Shown here piece after piece: positions 27,457-36,936 of a DNA stretch of 64,000 nt; the first letter of the stretch is position 1; the number at the start of each line of letters is the position of its first letter. A program made the position numbers and the translations under genes. Source of the DNA: Bifidobacterium rousetti. Lineage in GTDB: Bacteria > Actinomycetota > Actinomycetes > Actinomycetales > Bifidobacteriaceae. The stretch covers positions 29,532 to 93,531 of the forward strand of contig NZ_PEBH01000005.1 in the NCBI RefSeq assembly GCF_008698235.1. Direction: 5' to 3'. The notes under the pieces are model-generated. The model did not search any database. It was not told where the DNA came from and worked only from the letters and a program-made list of their open reading frames with translations.

Positions 27457-28811
27457 TGGGCGATCCAATGAACACGATCACGAACGCCCTGCCGGACATC
27501 CCGCGCCTGTATACGGCCATATGCGAGTGGCTGGCGTGCGTCATGTACATCGCGGTGATCCACCGCCGCGTGCCGATGCGCCGCGCGGTCGCGGTCGCGG
27601 CGATCGGCCTGCCGGCGATGGTCGCGACCCAGTATGTCGACGGCATGATGCCGATCTGGTTCTGGATCATCGGCATGCTGCTCGCGTTCGGCGGCATGTT
27701 CGCGATCGTCCTGCTGGGGGCCGGGACCGGCAAGCGCGAGGGCCTGTACATCGGGGCCCGCGCGTTCGTGCTCGCGGAGCTGGTGGCGTCGCTGCACTGG
27801 CAGTTGGCGACGTTCCTGCGTGCGGCCGCCGGATCAGGCGACCCGCCGCAGTGGGTGTCGATATCGATCTCCCTCGTGACGCTGATCGTCGTGTACGCGG
27901 TGTGCTTCGGCGTCGCGTGGCTCGTGGAACGCGGTAATTTCAGCCGTGACGAGCCGACTACCGTGACGCCGCAGCTGGCGGTGGGCACGGTGGCGATCAC
28001 GCTGGTCACGTTCGCGATGAGCAATCTGAGTTTCGTTTCGACGAATACGCCGTTCTCCGGACGCATCGGCCAGGAGGTGTTCTACATCCGCACGCTGGTC
28101 GATTTCTGCGGTTTCGCGATCCTGTACGCGCAGCAGGAGCAGGCGCGCCGTCTCGCGGCGAACATGGAGCTCGCCTCGATCAACGCGCAGCTGGAAAGCC
28201 AGCATCAGGAGTATCTGGCGTCGAAGGAGAATCTCGAGTCGATCGGACGGCTTGCGCATGATCTCAAGCATCAGATCGCCGCGTTGCGTGCGGAGGTCGA
28301 TCCGCAGCATGCGGCGGCCGGATTCGAGCAGCTGGAGCGATCCGTGGCGGAGTACAGCGCGCAACAGCACACCGGCAATCCGGTGCTTGACGTGATCCTG
28401 ACGACGAAGACGCGCACATGCGAGGAGCGCGGCATCACGTTCACCGCCGTGGCGGACGGATCGCTGCTCGCGAAATCGAACATGTCGTCGATGGACATCG
28501 CCACGCTGTTCGGCAATGCGCTGGACAACGCGATCGAGGCGACGTCACGGCTCGCGGACCCGCAGCAGCGGCTGATCCGGCTCGCGCTCTACCGGCAGGG
28601 GGCGTTCACGGTGATCCGCGTCGAGAACTACTTCGACGATTCGACGCCGCTGAGCCGGGACGCCGCCGGCAACCTGCGCACCACGAAACGGGACGCCTCG
28701 CGGCACGGGTTCGGCGTGAAGTCGATCCGCCACATCGCCGCGCAGTACGGCGGCGAGGTGTCGATCCACGCCGAGGACCACTGGTTCACCTTGACCGTCC
28801 TCATTCCGTGA
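27456..28811 (+). CDS. Sensor histidine kinase, GHKL/AgrC type
   Basis: Membrane sensor partner of the LytTR regulator just upstream. From the overlapping ATG at 27456 it has 451 residues; ATG 27468 is an alternative. About six membrane helices occupy residues 15-220. A coiled segment and the dimerisation/phosphoacceptor region with RLAHDLKHQIAAL (His near 270) follow, then the GHKL ATPase domain with LFGNALDNAIEA (N-box, near 350) and HGFGVKSIRHIAAQYGG (G-box, near 415). No peptide pheromone gene or processing protease is next to it, so the signal is unknown. Confidence 0.92.
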   Translation: MGDPMNTITNALPDIPRLYTAICEWLACVMYIAVIHRRVPMRRAVAVAAIGLPAMVATQYVDGMMPIWFWIIGMLLAFGGMFAIVLLGAGTGKREGLYIGARAFVLAELVASLHWQLATFLRAAAGSGDPPQWVSISISLVTLIVVYAVCFGVAWLVERGNFSRDEPTTVTPQLAVGTVAITLVTFAMSNLSFVSTNTPFSGRIGQEVFYIRTLVDFCGFAILYAQQEQARRLAANMELASINAQLESQHQEYLASKENLESIGRLAHDLKHQIAALRAEVDPQHAAAGFEQLERSVAEYSAQQHTGNPVLDVILTTKTRTCEERGITFTAVADGSLLAKSNMSSMDIATLFGNALDNAIEATSRLADPQQRLIRLALYRQGAFTVIRVENYFDDSTPLSRDAAGNLRTTKRDASRHGFGVKSIRHIAAQYGGEVSIHAEDHWFTLTVLIP

Positions 28812-28819
28812 ACAGTAGT

Positions 28820-28870
28820 CGGCCCCCTCTGACGAGGGGGCTGTCAGCGCCAAGCTGACTGGGGGGAGAG
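28820..28870. repeat. REP-like double-hairpin element, inverted intact copy
   Basis: GGCCCCCTCTGACGAGGGGGC followed by TGTCAGCGCCAAGCTGACTGGGGGG is the reverse complement of the 15406 element with minor changes. It sits between the convergent kinase and gtrA genes and could terminate both. Confidence 0.8.
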
Positions 28871-28908
28871 ATCCCCCGTGAGCCGGAAAACGGGTCACCC
28901 GACTGACC

Positions 28909-29481
28909 CTACTTGCCCTTGGGCATGATCCAGAACTTGAGGATCGGGTAGCTGACGACCACGGCGAGCAGCGTGTTCACGATCGATGCGATCGTGCCTG
29001 CGATGCCGGCGTTCATGCCCCAGCCCTGACACAGCGCGGTCACGTGGCCGGGCAGCACGAGGTTGACGACGACGATCACCACGGCGAGAATCGCGTACTT
29101 CCAGGCGGCGTCACGGAAGCTGGAATCGGACTTGAACACCCACTTCATCTGCACGAAGAAGTTGACGACCTGCGCCAGCACCTCGGCGGTGAGGAACGTG
29201 AGGAATCCGCCCAAGCCGTTGCCGGACTCCGGATAGTTGAAGATCAGGAAGTGGAACGGCGCGGTGAGTCCCAGCGCGCCCACGAACACCGCAGTGCCGA
29301 TCCACGTGACCACGAATCGGGCGATCGTGGAGATGTTCGACAGCACGTTGAACAGGATGAACTCCCAGATCGTCGGATGCGTGGCGATCCAGCGGCGGAC
29401 CGGGCCCATCGCGGCGAGCTCGGCGGGTGTGGGGGCTTGCGTGGGGGCCTGCGTGGACGTGGGGTTCGTCGTGTCACTCAT
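28909..29481 (-). CDS. GtrA-family membrane protein
   Basis: GtrA-like proteins move or help move lipid-linked sugars across the membrane for glycan decoration. The 190 residues hold four membrane helices (about 40-60, 70-92, 125-147, 160-182) in the family layout, with the NFFVQMKWVFKSDSSFRD junction typical of GtrA. A Thr/Pro/Gln-rich N-terminus (TQAPTQAPTPAE) precedes them. Its start overlaps the end of the GH3 gene by eight bases and its AAAGGAG site lies inside that gene, so the pair is translationally coupled. The link to a glycosidase is unusual, as GtrA usually pairs with glycosyltransferases. Confidence 0.88.
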   Translation of the reverse strand: MSDTTNPTSTQAPTQAPTPAELAAMGPVRRWIATHPTIWEFILFNVLSNISTIARFVVTWIGTAVFVGALGLTAPFHFLIFNYPESGNGLGGFLTFLTAEVLAQVVNFFVQMKWVFKSDSSFRDAAWKYAILAVVIVVVNLVLPGHVTALCQGWGMNAGIAGTIASIVNTLLAVVVSYPILKFWIMPKGK

Positions 29482-32029
29482 GGTTCAGCTCCTTTGCGGT
29501 GCGCTTGTTGGCGGATTGGTTACGGAAGTAGGCGGAGATCAGCGATCCCAGGCCACGGAACGTACGCCCGTTGCCGATCTTCACGATCGCGTCGACCATC
29601 GCGGAATCGACCATGCCTTGCGTCATCTTGCTCATCGCGCGCGGCGGCATGTTGAGGACGAACAGCGTGTTGAGGTCGGGCGCACCCGTCTTCTCGCGCA
29701 CCGTGCGCTCGCGGTTCGCGAGCATGTTGGCGATGGTGCGCGCGACGAATCCATGCGAATCACTCCATGCGGAGATCGGGTCGTTGACGCCGAACACGGC
29801 CGGCTTGCCGGGCGCGATCACCTCATGCCCGAACAGCGCGGTCATTTCGGCGTCGGTCACATGCTTGACGTCTCCGGCGAGGTACGCGCCGAGCGCGGGA
29901 TCGGCGGGAGTCGCGTCCACGTCGCCGGCGACGGCGAACGGCGTGCTCAGCGGCAGCGTTTCGGCGTCCGTGCCGACATGCAGCGTCCACACGCCCGATT
30001 CGACGCGCCATGCGCCGGTGCCGCCGTCCGCAGACGTATCGAAATGACGGAACGTGTAGCGATCGAAGTCGATGCGCACGTCGCGCGTCTCGTGCGCGGC
30101 GAGCGTGACCTTCGCGAATCCCTTGAGCTCGCGCGCGGGGCGCAGCACGCCGCGCGCGTCGCCGTCGCCCTGCCGCGCGCGCGACGGACCGCTCACGTAC
30201 AGCTGGACGACGGTCGCGCCGGGCACGTCGGAGTCGTTCGTGACGGTCACGGTGACGCCGGTCTCGTCGGCGGTGAGATTCGAGTACGTGAACGTGGAGT
30301 AGGACAGGCCGTAGCCGAACGGGAAGCGGACGGGCACGCCCGCGGTCTCGTAGTAGCGGTAGCCGACGAACGGTCCCTCGCGGTAGATCGCGTCGCGGCC
30401 GACGGACGGATACCAGCCGGCGGACGGGCAGTCGTCGTAGCGCAAGGCCCACGTTTCTGCGAGATGGCCGGACGGGTTGACGCGGCCGGTGAGCGCGCGC
30501 ACGGTGGCGGACGCGCCCGCCTGACCGGACAGGCCGACGTACAGGATCGCGGCGACGCTGTCATGCCACGGCAGTTCGACCGGGGAGCCGGCGACGAGCA
30601 CGACGACGACCGGCTTGCCGGTGACGGTCAGGGCCGCGATCAGGTCGTTCTGCGCCTGCGGGATGGCCATCGTGGAACGGTCGAGGCCTTCGGATTCGCT
30701 GCGTTCGTCGAGGCCGACGACGGCGAGCGCGACGTCGACGTCGTCGCGGGAGGCGAGCGCGACGGCCTCGTCGATCAGGGTCTGGTTCGCGACGCCCTGA
30801 CGGTCGTATCCGGCCGCATAGCCGGCGACGGTGATGGACGGCGAGTCGGTGCCGGAGACGGCGGCGGCGGATTCCTGCGCCTTGAACGCGTCGAGGATGT
30901 TCTCCTCGCGCGTGGCGTTCACCTTCGACGAGCCGGAGCCTTGGAATCGTGGCGTTTTGGCCATGTCGCCGATGACGGCGACGCGCGTGCCCGGCTTGAG
31001 CGGCAGGACGGGGGCGCCGGTTGTTCCGGCTGTTCCGGCTGTTCCGGCTGTTTCGGCTGCCGGGGCGGTCGTGTTCCTGAGCAGGACCATCGAACCTTCG
31101 GCGACGCGGCGCGCGACCTCGTGGTGTGCGGCGGCGACGGAGTCCTTGAGCAGGTCGTCGCGGCCGACGCCGTCGAGGCGTGTGGCACGCGCGATCTTCG
31201 CGACTTCGCTGGCGCGGGCGTCGAGGTCCGCCTCGGCGAGCGTGCCGGCGGCGACCGCGCCTTCGAGCTCGCGCACGGAGGTGAGGCCGGGGCTGGGCAT
31301 TTCGAGCGAGCCGCCCGCCTTGACGGCGGCGACGGCCGAGTTGGAGCCGCCCCAGTCAGAGACGACCATGCCGTCGAAGCCCCATTCGTCGCGCAGGATG
31401 TCCTGCAGGAGGTGCTTGTTCTCGTGCGCGTACACGCCGTTGATCTCGTTGTAGGAGGTCATGATGGTCATCGGTGCGGCCTCGCGCACGGCGATCTCGA
31501 AACCGGTCAGGTAGATCTCGCGCATCGTGCGTTCGTCGATGACGGAGTTGGAGGCCTGGCGGCGCAGCTCCTGGCTGTTGACGGCGAAGTGCTTCGGGCA
31601 GGCGCTCACGCCGTTCGACTGGATGCCGCGGATGAGGCCGGCGGCCATGCGCCCGGCGACGATCGGATCCTCGGAATAGTACTCGAAGTTGCGGCCGCAC
31701 AGCGGATTGCGCTTGATGTTGAGGCCGGGGCCGAGCAGTACATTGACGTCGAGGTCGTGGGCCTCGCGGCCCAGTGCCTCGCCCATCTCCTCGGCGAGGG
31801 CCGGATCCCACGAGTTCGCGACCGTGCCGGCGGTCGGGAAGCAGGTGGCGGACTTGGAGGCGCCGAGGCCGAGGTGGTCGCCTTCGCCGAGCTGACGGCG
31901 CACGCCATGGGGGCCGTCGCTCATGACGAAGCTGGGGATGCCGGCACGGTCGTTACCGCGCGAGTCCCATTCGGTTCCGCCGGAAAGCATCGCCGCCTTC
32001 TCGGTCACCGAAAGCTCTTCGAGTTCCAT
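29474..32029 (-). CDS. Glycoside hydrolase family 3 beta-glucosidase, cytoplasmic
   Basis: Predicted exo-acting beta-glucosidase or related enzyme releasing terminal sugars from imported oligosaccharides or glycosides. The start at 32029 (MELEELSVTEKAAML) fits the family; the open frame upstream adds 54 unrelated residues. The 851 residues run in the usual order. The TIM barrel has KHFAVNSQE near 180, and GFDGMVVSDWGG near 223 carries the nucleophile Asp. The alpha/beta sandwich has MVLLRN and VVLVAGSPVELPW. FPFGYGLSYSTF and an FnIII-like domain end the protein. No signal peptide is seen. An Ala/Glu/Pro-type repeat (AGTAGTAGTTG) interrupts the linker near residue 330. Confidence 0.94.
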   Translation of the reverse strand: MELEELSVTEKAAMLSGGTEWDSRGNDRAGIPSFVMSDGPHGVRRQLGEGDHLGLGASKSATCFPTAGTVANSWDPALAEEMGEALGREAHDLDVNVLLGPGLNIKRNPLCGRNFEYYSEDPIVAGRMAAGLIRGIQSNGVSACPKHFAVNSQELRRQASNSVIDERTMREIYLTGFEIAVREAAPMTIMTSYNEINGVYAHENKHLLQDILRDEWGFDGMVVSDWGGSNSAVAAVKAGGSLEMPSPGLTSVRELEGAVAAGTLAEADLDARASEVAKIARATRLDGVGRDDLLKDSVAAAHHEVARRVAEGSMVLLRNTTAPAAETAGTAGTAGTTGAPVLPLKPGTRVAVIGDMAKTPRFQGSGSSKVNATREENILDAFKAQESAAAVSGTDSPSITVAGYAAGYDRQGVANQTLIDEAVALASRDDVDVALAVVGLDERSESEGLDRSTMAIPQAQNDLIAALTVTGKPVVVVLVAGSPVELPWHDSVAAILYVGLSGQAGASATVRALTGRVNPSGHLAETWALRYDDCPSAGWYPSVGRDAIYREGPFVGYRYYETAGVPVRFPFGYGLSYSTFTYSNLTADETGVTVTVTNDSDVPGATVVQLYVSGPSRARQGDGDARGVLRPARELKGFAKVTLAAHETRDVRIDFDRYTFRHFDTSADGGTGAWRVESGVWTLHVGTDAETLPLSTPFAVAGDVDATPADPALGAYLAGDVKHVTDAEMTALFGHEVIAPGKPAVFGVNDPISAWSDSHGFVARTIANMLANRERTVREKTGAPDLNTLFVLNMPPRAMSKMTQGMVDSAMVDAIVKIGNGRTFRGLGSLISAYFRNQSANKRTAKELNHE

Positions 32030-32190
32030 ATCGTTCTTTACTCCTGTACTCCGTTGCACGGTTTGTTGCTGCTTTCGATTCAAGCAGGTTTGCGGCCGAT
32101 GAGTTCGCCCCCGCACACAACCTGTTGTTTCCCCCGCATGAATGGCGACACACAATCGGCCACCGCGCCGACCTTTCGCAGAAATCAGCA

Positions 32191-32253
32191 CTTCTCAAGA
32201 ATTTTGAGAAGTTTGTGCGGTAACTTCTCAACATTCTTGAGAAGTTGTACTAT
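32191..32253 (+). promoter_or_regulatory. Twin 21-bp palindromes overlapping the ATPase B promoter
   Basis: CTTCTCAA-N5-TTGAGAAG occurs at 32191-32211 and again at 32224-32244, exactly 33 bases apart, with identical arms but different five-base centres. A -35-like TTCTCA (32225-32230) and a -10-like TACTAT (32248-32253) with 17-base spacing are embedded in and just after the second copy. Anything bound here would control the promoter. The array also lies upstream of the divergent GH3 gene. Confidence 0.85.
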
Positions 32254-32299
32254 TTGGTGATGCAGAAACCCGTTGACCATCGATGACGGGAGGCACCCG

Positions 32300-33676
32300 A
32301 TGGTTCCTGATAATCCACGCGAATCGTATGCCATGCTGGTGCGGGAGGCCATGCGCTTCGACTTCCCCCAGCCGTTGCGACGGGATGAGGTCATCCGCAA
32401 GCTGGACGAGCCCGCCGCGTTCAACATCGTGCACATCATCACCGGCATCCGCCGTTGCGGCAAGACGTTCTACCTGTTCCAGAAGATTCGCGACCTGCTC
32501 GGCGCCGGCGTGCCGCGCGACCGCATCCTCTACTTCAACTTCGCCGACGATCGCCTCCAGCCGATGCCGGACACGGTTCTAGACGACATCGTCAACGAAT
32601 ACTGGCGTCAAGTCCCCGAAGCCCGACGCGACGGCGCATACCTGTTCCTTGACGAAGTGCAGGAATGCGCGAACTGGCAGGGATTCTGCCAACGCATCGC
32701 CGAGCACGAACGTGTGACGCTCGTCATCACCGGATCGTCGTCGAAACTATCCAGCGACGAAATCGCCACGAACTTCCGCGGCCGTTCTCATCCGCACGAG
32801 ATGGCGCCATTGTCGTTCCGTGAATACTGCGAGTTCCACGGTCTCGCCGTACCGAATCCGGCCGTCACGTCCGACGCTCCCGTGTTCTCGCCACAGGAGA
32901 CCACCGATTTCGAAGGCGCATACGAACGGTATCTGGTCACCGGCGGGTTCCCCGGAGTGCAGCGGCTTGACGCCCCCGACCGCATCGAAATGCTGCAAGG
33001 CTACATGCGTGACGTGGTCGCGCGCGACGTCGCGGAGCGATTCGGGCGCGAGAACATCGCGATGGCGACGCAGACCGCGCTCTACCTGCTGCGCAACACC
33101 GCGTGCGAACTGTCCGTGAACTCGCTGGTCGCGGCGTTGAAGGACAACGGCTGGAAAGTGTACTGGGACAAGGTCAACACACTGCTGGAACTGTTCAGGC
33201 AGGCGTATCTGATCCACGAACTGCCCGAATACACCACCTCGCTCAAGCCGAACAGCACCGGCGTGCCGAAAGTGTATGCGGTCGATCAGGGTATGGCCTA
33301 TGCCGTGTCCCGCGCGAACCAGCAGGATCTCGGCAAACGACTGGAAACGGCCGTATTCTGCGAATTGCGGCGGAGGACGGCCGGACGGCGCACGGAAGCG
33401 GTGACGTCGTACACCATGCCCGGTTCCAGACAGGAGAAGGTCGATTTCCTCGTCGGTGACGCGTTGGCGGCCGAACCGTACGCGTTGTACCAGGTGACGG
33501 CGCAGATGGCGGTGGATAAGACCCGCAAGCGGGAAATCGGATCGCTGACCGCGGTCATGCAACGCACAGGCCTTGACTCGGGCGTGATTCTGACGTTGCA
33601 CGATGAGGAGACCGTCAGCGTCGAAGCCGGGACCATACGCGTCATGCCGGCGTGGAAGTGGGCGCTGGGGGGGTGA
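32300..33676 (+). CDS. ATPase B: AAA-type ATPase with DUF4143-like C-terminus
   Basis: Same broad family as ATPase A but only distantly similar. I chose ATG 32300, preceded by GGGAGG six bases upstream, over the in-frame ATG at 32273; this gives 458 residues. Walker A is TGIRRCGKTFYL near 49, Walker B YLFLDEVQECANW near 115, and the sensor segment LVITGSSSKLSS near 142. The middle segment FEGAYERYLVTGGFPGV is characteristic of DUF4143 ATPases. The C-terminus (GSRQEKVDFLVGDAL, then YALYQVTAQM) is the nuclease-like part. It is convergent with the next gene, with a strong hairpin between them. Confidence 0.87.
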   Translation: MVPDNPRESYAMLVREAMRFDFPQPLRRDEVIRKLDEPAAFNIVHIITGIRRCGKTFYLFQKIRDLLGAGVPRDRILYFNFADDRLQPMPDTVLDDIVNEYWRQVPEARRDGAYLFLDEVQECANWQGFCQRIAEHERVTLVITGSSSKLSSDEIATNFRGRSHPHEMAPLSFREYCEFHGLAVPNPAVTSDAPVFSPQETTDFEGAYERYLVTGGFPGVQRLDAPDRIEMLQGYMRDVVARDVAERFGRENIAMATQTALYLLRNTACELSVNSLVAALKDNGWKVYWDKVNTLLELFRQAYLIHELPEYTTSLKPNSTGVPKVYAVDQGMAYAVSRANQQDLGKRLETAVFCELRRRTAGRRTEAVTSYTMPGSRQEKVDFLVGDALAAEPYALYQVTAQMAVDKTRKREIGSLTAVMQRTGLDSGVILTLHDEETVSVEAGTIRVMPAWKWALGG

Positions 33677-33739
33677 GCCGGAGGGGCTGACGGCTGCGCG
33701 CGGAGTGCCGCACCTATGAGGATATGAGGAGATATGAGA

Positions 33740-33768
33740 GTGGCCCTCTCGCTCAGCGAGAGGGCCAC
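33740..33768. terminator. Bidirectional terminator hairpin
   Basis: GTGGCCCTCTCGC and GCGAGAGGGCCAC form a 13-base-pair stem with a tiny loop between the convergent ATPase B and GH3 genes. Three GATATGAG-like direct repeats (33718-33740) precede it. Confidence 0.75.
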
Positions 33769-33787
33769 GGGTGGCGGTCGGTCGGTG

Positions 33788-36670
33788 CTACTCGGTCTTG
33801 ACCATCGGCGCGACGGTCGCGGCCTTGCGGCGGGCGAGGTAGCGCTTGACCATCAGTACCTCAATGCCAAGCAGCAGCAAGCCCAGAATCACATCCGCAG
33901 CAATCACGGCCTTCTTCCAACCTTCCATACCCACATTCTGGGCGGAGTCCTCATACACCCAGCTGTTCACCACGGTGTACAGCACGTTTTTGCTGGCGTT
34001 ACGCATGTACTGTACGGTGCTGGCGTTGCCGGTATCCTCCGGAATGTTAGGACCGGACCCGTAGGTCGCCAGCATAGCATCGGTGCCGTTCGCCAACGCG
34101 GCATCCGCGGTCATGAATCCGCGGCCGTCCTCGCGGAAGTAATCGGTGATCACCATGCCATGGAAGCCCCATTCGTCGCGTAGCACCGTGTTGTTCAGTT
34201 CGTTGCGCTCGCCGGACCATGTGGTGCCGAAGAAGCTCCACGCGTTCATGACCGCATGCGCATCACCATCCTTCACGGCCATTTCGAACGGCTTGAGGTA
34301 GATTTCGCGCATCGCCTGCTCGTTGGACCATACAGACACCATGCGTGCATTGCCGTCATAGAGAGCGAAGTGCTTGATGTAGGCGTACACGCCTCGTTTC
34401 CACGCTCCCCTGACCGCCCGGGAGGCCATGATGCCGGACAGCGTGGCGTCTTCCGAGTAGTACTCGAAGTTGCGTGCACCGAACGGCGTGCGATGCATGT
34501 TGGCACCAGGCGCATACCAGCCGGACACGTTCATCTCCCGGGCGAGCTGACCGATAACGTCGCCGAACGCCTGTGCCAGATCGGCGTTCCACGTGCAGGC
34601 AGTCACCGTCTCCACCGGGAAGCCGATGGAACCGGCGCCGGTGAAGTTGTTGTTGATGGCGGCCGGACCGTCAGCGTCGTTGGTGGCTACCTTGTCGATG
34701 GACTTGACCGCGGCCGTCTGGAAGCCGGCGAGCGAGGTAAGCTTGGTCATCTCATCCACTGTCATTTCGTCAAGCAGCTTGTCCCAACGCGGATCGTCAT
34801 AGTCGGCGCCACGTAGGTCGGCGAGTCTGAGACCGTTCTTCGCTCCCGTCGTCGGCATTTCGGCGTCGGCCTTGAGATACGCCGTATGGTCGAAGGTCTT
34901 GTTGAGATGGTACTTGGCCTTGTATTCATCCGGCATGACGTCGCTGCCCTTGACGGTGGCGGTGTCGTAATTGGCGAAATGATTGTTGCGACTCAGATAG
35001 GTCACATCGCCGGCCATGTCCGAGAACAGGTTAGTCGCCGCCTTGAGGTCGCCGTTGTGCGTGGTGTCGCCGGTGTACACGATTCGCTTGCCCACGGTGT
35101 ATGTGCGGTGGTCCAACACCGTGTGAGAATCGGCGTTGATGGAGATGTCGTAGTCGCCGGCATCCAGCACATATGCCTTGGCGTCCTGGTAATCGTACGA
35201 TGCCAAATCATCGCGGGAGATGCTGATGGACACGTTCTGTGAGGCACCAGGGCGGATCTCCTTGGTCTTGGCCGTCGCTATAAGGTTGGCCGTGGCCTTT
35301 TCGATGCCGCCGTTGGTGTATGGCGGGTTGGAGTACACTTCGACGACGTCCTTGCCGGCCTTATCCCCGGTGTTCGTCACCGTCACCGTGAAGGTGAGCT
35401 TGCCGTCCGATTCCGTGATGTCACTCATCTTCTGTTCGAACGTGGTGTAGCTCAGACCGTAGCCGAACGGATACTGCACGGTCTTGTCATAGTCGATAGC
35501 GCCTTCATCCGAGGCGGTCTCGTAGTACTTGTACCCCACGTAGATGCCTTCGGCGTAGTTGATGAAGGACGGCGAGAATTCGGTCATCTTGCCGTTGGCC
35601 AGACCGGTGACGGTCAGGTCCTTCATGTTCGAATAGGAGGTCTTCACCGCGTTGTTCCACCAGGGGGTGGAGGTCATGTCATAGACGAACGTATCCGATG
35701 TGCGGCCCGAGGGATTTATGTCTCCGGTAATGATCCTGCCGAGCGCGTTGAAACCGACATTGCCAGCGCCGGCGAGCCACAATGCGGATTTGATCTGCGG
35801 GTGTTCGTCGATGAAGCCGAGCTGCATCGGATTGTTGCCGTTGTACAGCACGATGACGTCATCGAAGTTCTCGCACACCAGATTCACAAGGTCACGTTCG
35901 GTCTTCGAAAGCTGCAAGTAGTGCTCGCCGGGTTCGAACTCCTTATATTCTTTGGAGTTTCCGGCCACCTCGCCGCCAGCATTGACCGGCAGATCGGTGT
36001 ATCCTTCGCCACCGAGGCGTCCCAGCACCAACATAGCCACATCGGAGTATTGCTTGGCATTGGCAATGAGTTTCTTGGAGTAGGTGCTCACCGGCGGCTC
36101 CGGCAGCTGCCAGCTCATGTTGGTGTCAGAGGAGGTCTCGCGACCGTCCTGATAATCCTTGTAGAAATCGACGAGCTCCTGATTGATGGAGATGCCGGCG
36201 TTCTCCAATCCCTGCTGGATGCTCACCGTCTCGTAGAGATCGTTGATGGCACCGGAACCGGTGCCGCCGTACACGGGATTCGCCGAGGTCCACCCGAACA
36301 TGTTGACCTTGGAAGTGCCGGAGAGCGGAAGCAGGCCGTCATCGTTCTTCAGCAGCACCGTGCCTTCACCGGCGATCTGCTCGGCGACGGTCTGTGCCTT
36401 GCGCGTGGTGTCCGCGGTGGCCTGACCGGATCCCATGGTCAGGCTGATGAGTGTGGACATGGGTCCCAAGGCGATGAGATTGGCAATCACCACGACCGCG
36501 GCAACGCCTGCGACGGCGACGTTGCCGCGGATGATGGCGCGACGTCCCTTGAACCAATGGGCGGCGACCATTCCCACTATCATGAGCGCGAGAACGATCG
36601 CTAATGTTATGAGGTATGGTTTGCATGTTTCCAGAACGCCGATGACGTCCTCGAAATTGATTTCCAGCAT
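33788..36670 (-). CDS. Membrane-anchored GH3 glycosidase with permuted domain order
   Basis: Predicted beta-glucosidase-type enzyme acting outside or at the membrane. The start at 36670 has GAGGAG upstream and gives 960 residues. Two N-terminal helices (about 16-38 and 50-72) and one near the C-terminus (about 922-945, then RRK-rich) anchor it. The domains are in reverse order compared with the preceding GH3 enzyme. The alpha/beta sandwich comes first (EGTVLLKNDDGLLPL near 100; FGYGLSYTTF near 407), then an FnIII-like domain. The TIM barrel comes last: RNFEYYSEDATLSG near 750, KHFALYDGN near 770, and EWGFHGMVITDYF near 840 with the nucleophile Asp. Reversed GH3 enzymes are known in some gut bacteria. 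Confidence 0.9.
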   Translation of the reverse strand: MLEINFEDVIGVLETCKPYLITLAIVLALMIVGMVAAHWFKGRRAIIRGNVAVAGVAAVVVIANLIALGPMSTLISLTMGSGQATADTTRKAQTVAEQIAGEGTVLLKNDDGLLPLSGTSKVNMFGWTSANPVYGGTGSGAINDLYETVSIQQGLENAGISINQELVDFYKDYQDGRETSSDTNMSWQLPEPPVSTYSKKLIANAKQYSDVAMLVLGRLGGEGYTDLPVNAGGEVAGNSKEYKEFEPGEHYLQLSKTERDLVNLVCENFDDVIVLYNGNNPMQLGFIDEHPQIKSALWLAGAGNVGFNALGRIITGDINPSGRTSDTFVYDMTSTPWWNNAVKTSYSNMKDLTVTGLANGKMTEFSPSFINYAEGIYVGYKYYETASDEGAIDYDKTVQYPFGYGLSYTTFEQKMSDITESDGKLTFTVTVTNTGDKAGKDVVEVYSNPPYTNGGIEKATANLIATAKTKEIRPGASQNVSISISRDDLASYDYQDAKAYVLDAGDYDISINADSHTVLDHRTYTVGKRIVYTGDTTHNGDLKAATNLFSDMAGDVTYLSRNNHFANYDTATVKGSDVMPDEYKAKYHLNKTFDHTAYLKADAEMPTTGAKNGLRLADLRGADYDDPRWDKLLDEMTVDEMTKLTSLAGFQTAAVKSIDKVATNDADGPAAINNNFTGAGSIGFPVETVTACTWNADLAQAFGDVIGQLAREMNVSGWYAPGANMHRTPFGARNFEYYSEDATLSGIMASRAVRGAWKRGVYAYIKHFALYDGNARMVSVWSNEQAMREIYLKPFEMAVKDGDAHAVMNAWSFFGTTWSGERNELNNTVLRDEWGFHGMVITDYFREDGRGFMTADAALANGTDAMLATYGSGPNIPEDTGNASTVQYMRNASKNVLYTVVNSWVYEDSAQNVGMEGWKKAVIAADVILGLLLLGIEVLMVKRYLARRKAATVAPMVKTE

Positions 36671-36936
36671 GGCACTCTCCTCTTCGATCCAGCTGTTCCG
36701 TTGTTCGTTATGTGTCTCGACACGTCCTTGTCGTCGATGTCGTTGATTTGATTGTGCCCGAGCCGCGCAGGCCTCATCGCCCACCCACCCCATCCTGTCA
36801 TTTCGCGCGCATATTCTGCACGGTCGTGTTTGCGCGACGACTCCTCGCACAATCGCATACGCCTCAGCGGTTCCGACTCCTGCCAAGGCACCCCGCACCC
36901 GCCCATCTCTACGCCTCTACGCCTCTACGCGCATGC

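Noticed and set aside
29474..32191. N-terminal extension or signal peptide on the first GH3 enzyme
   Set aside because: The 54 extra residues are Arg/Thr/Gln-rich without a hydrophobic segment, and the family N-terminus matches the start at 32029.
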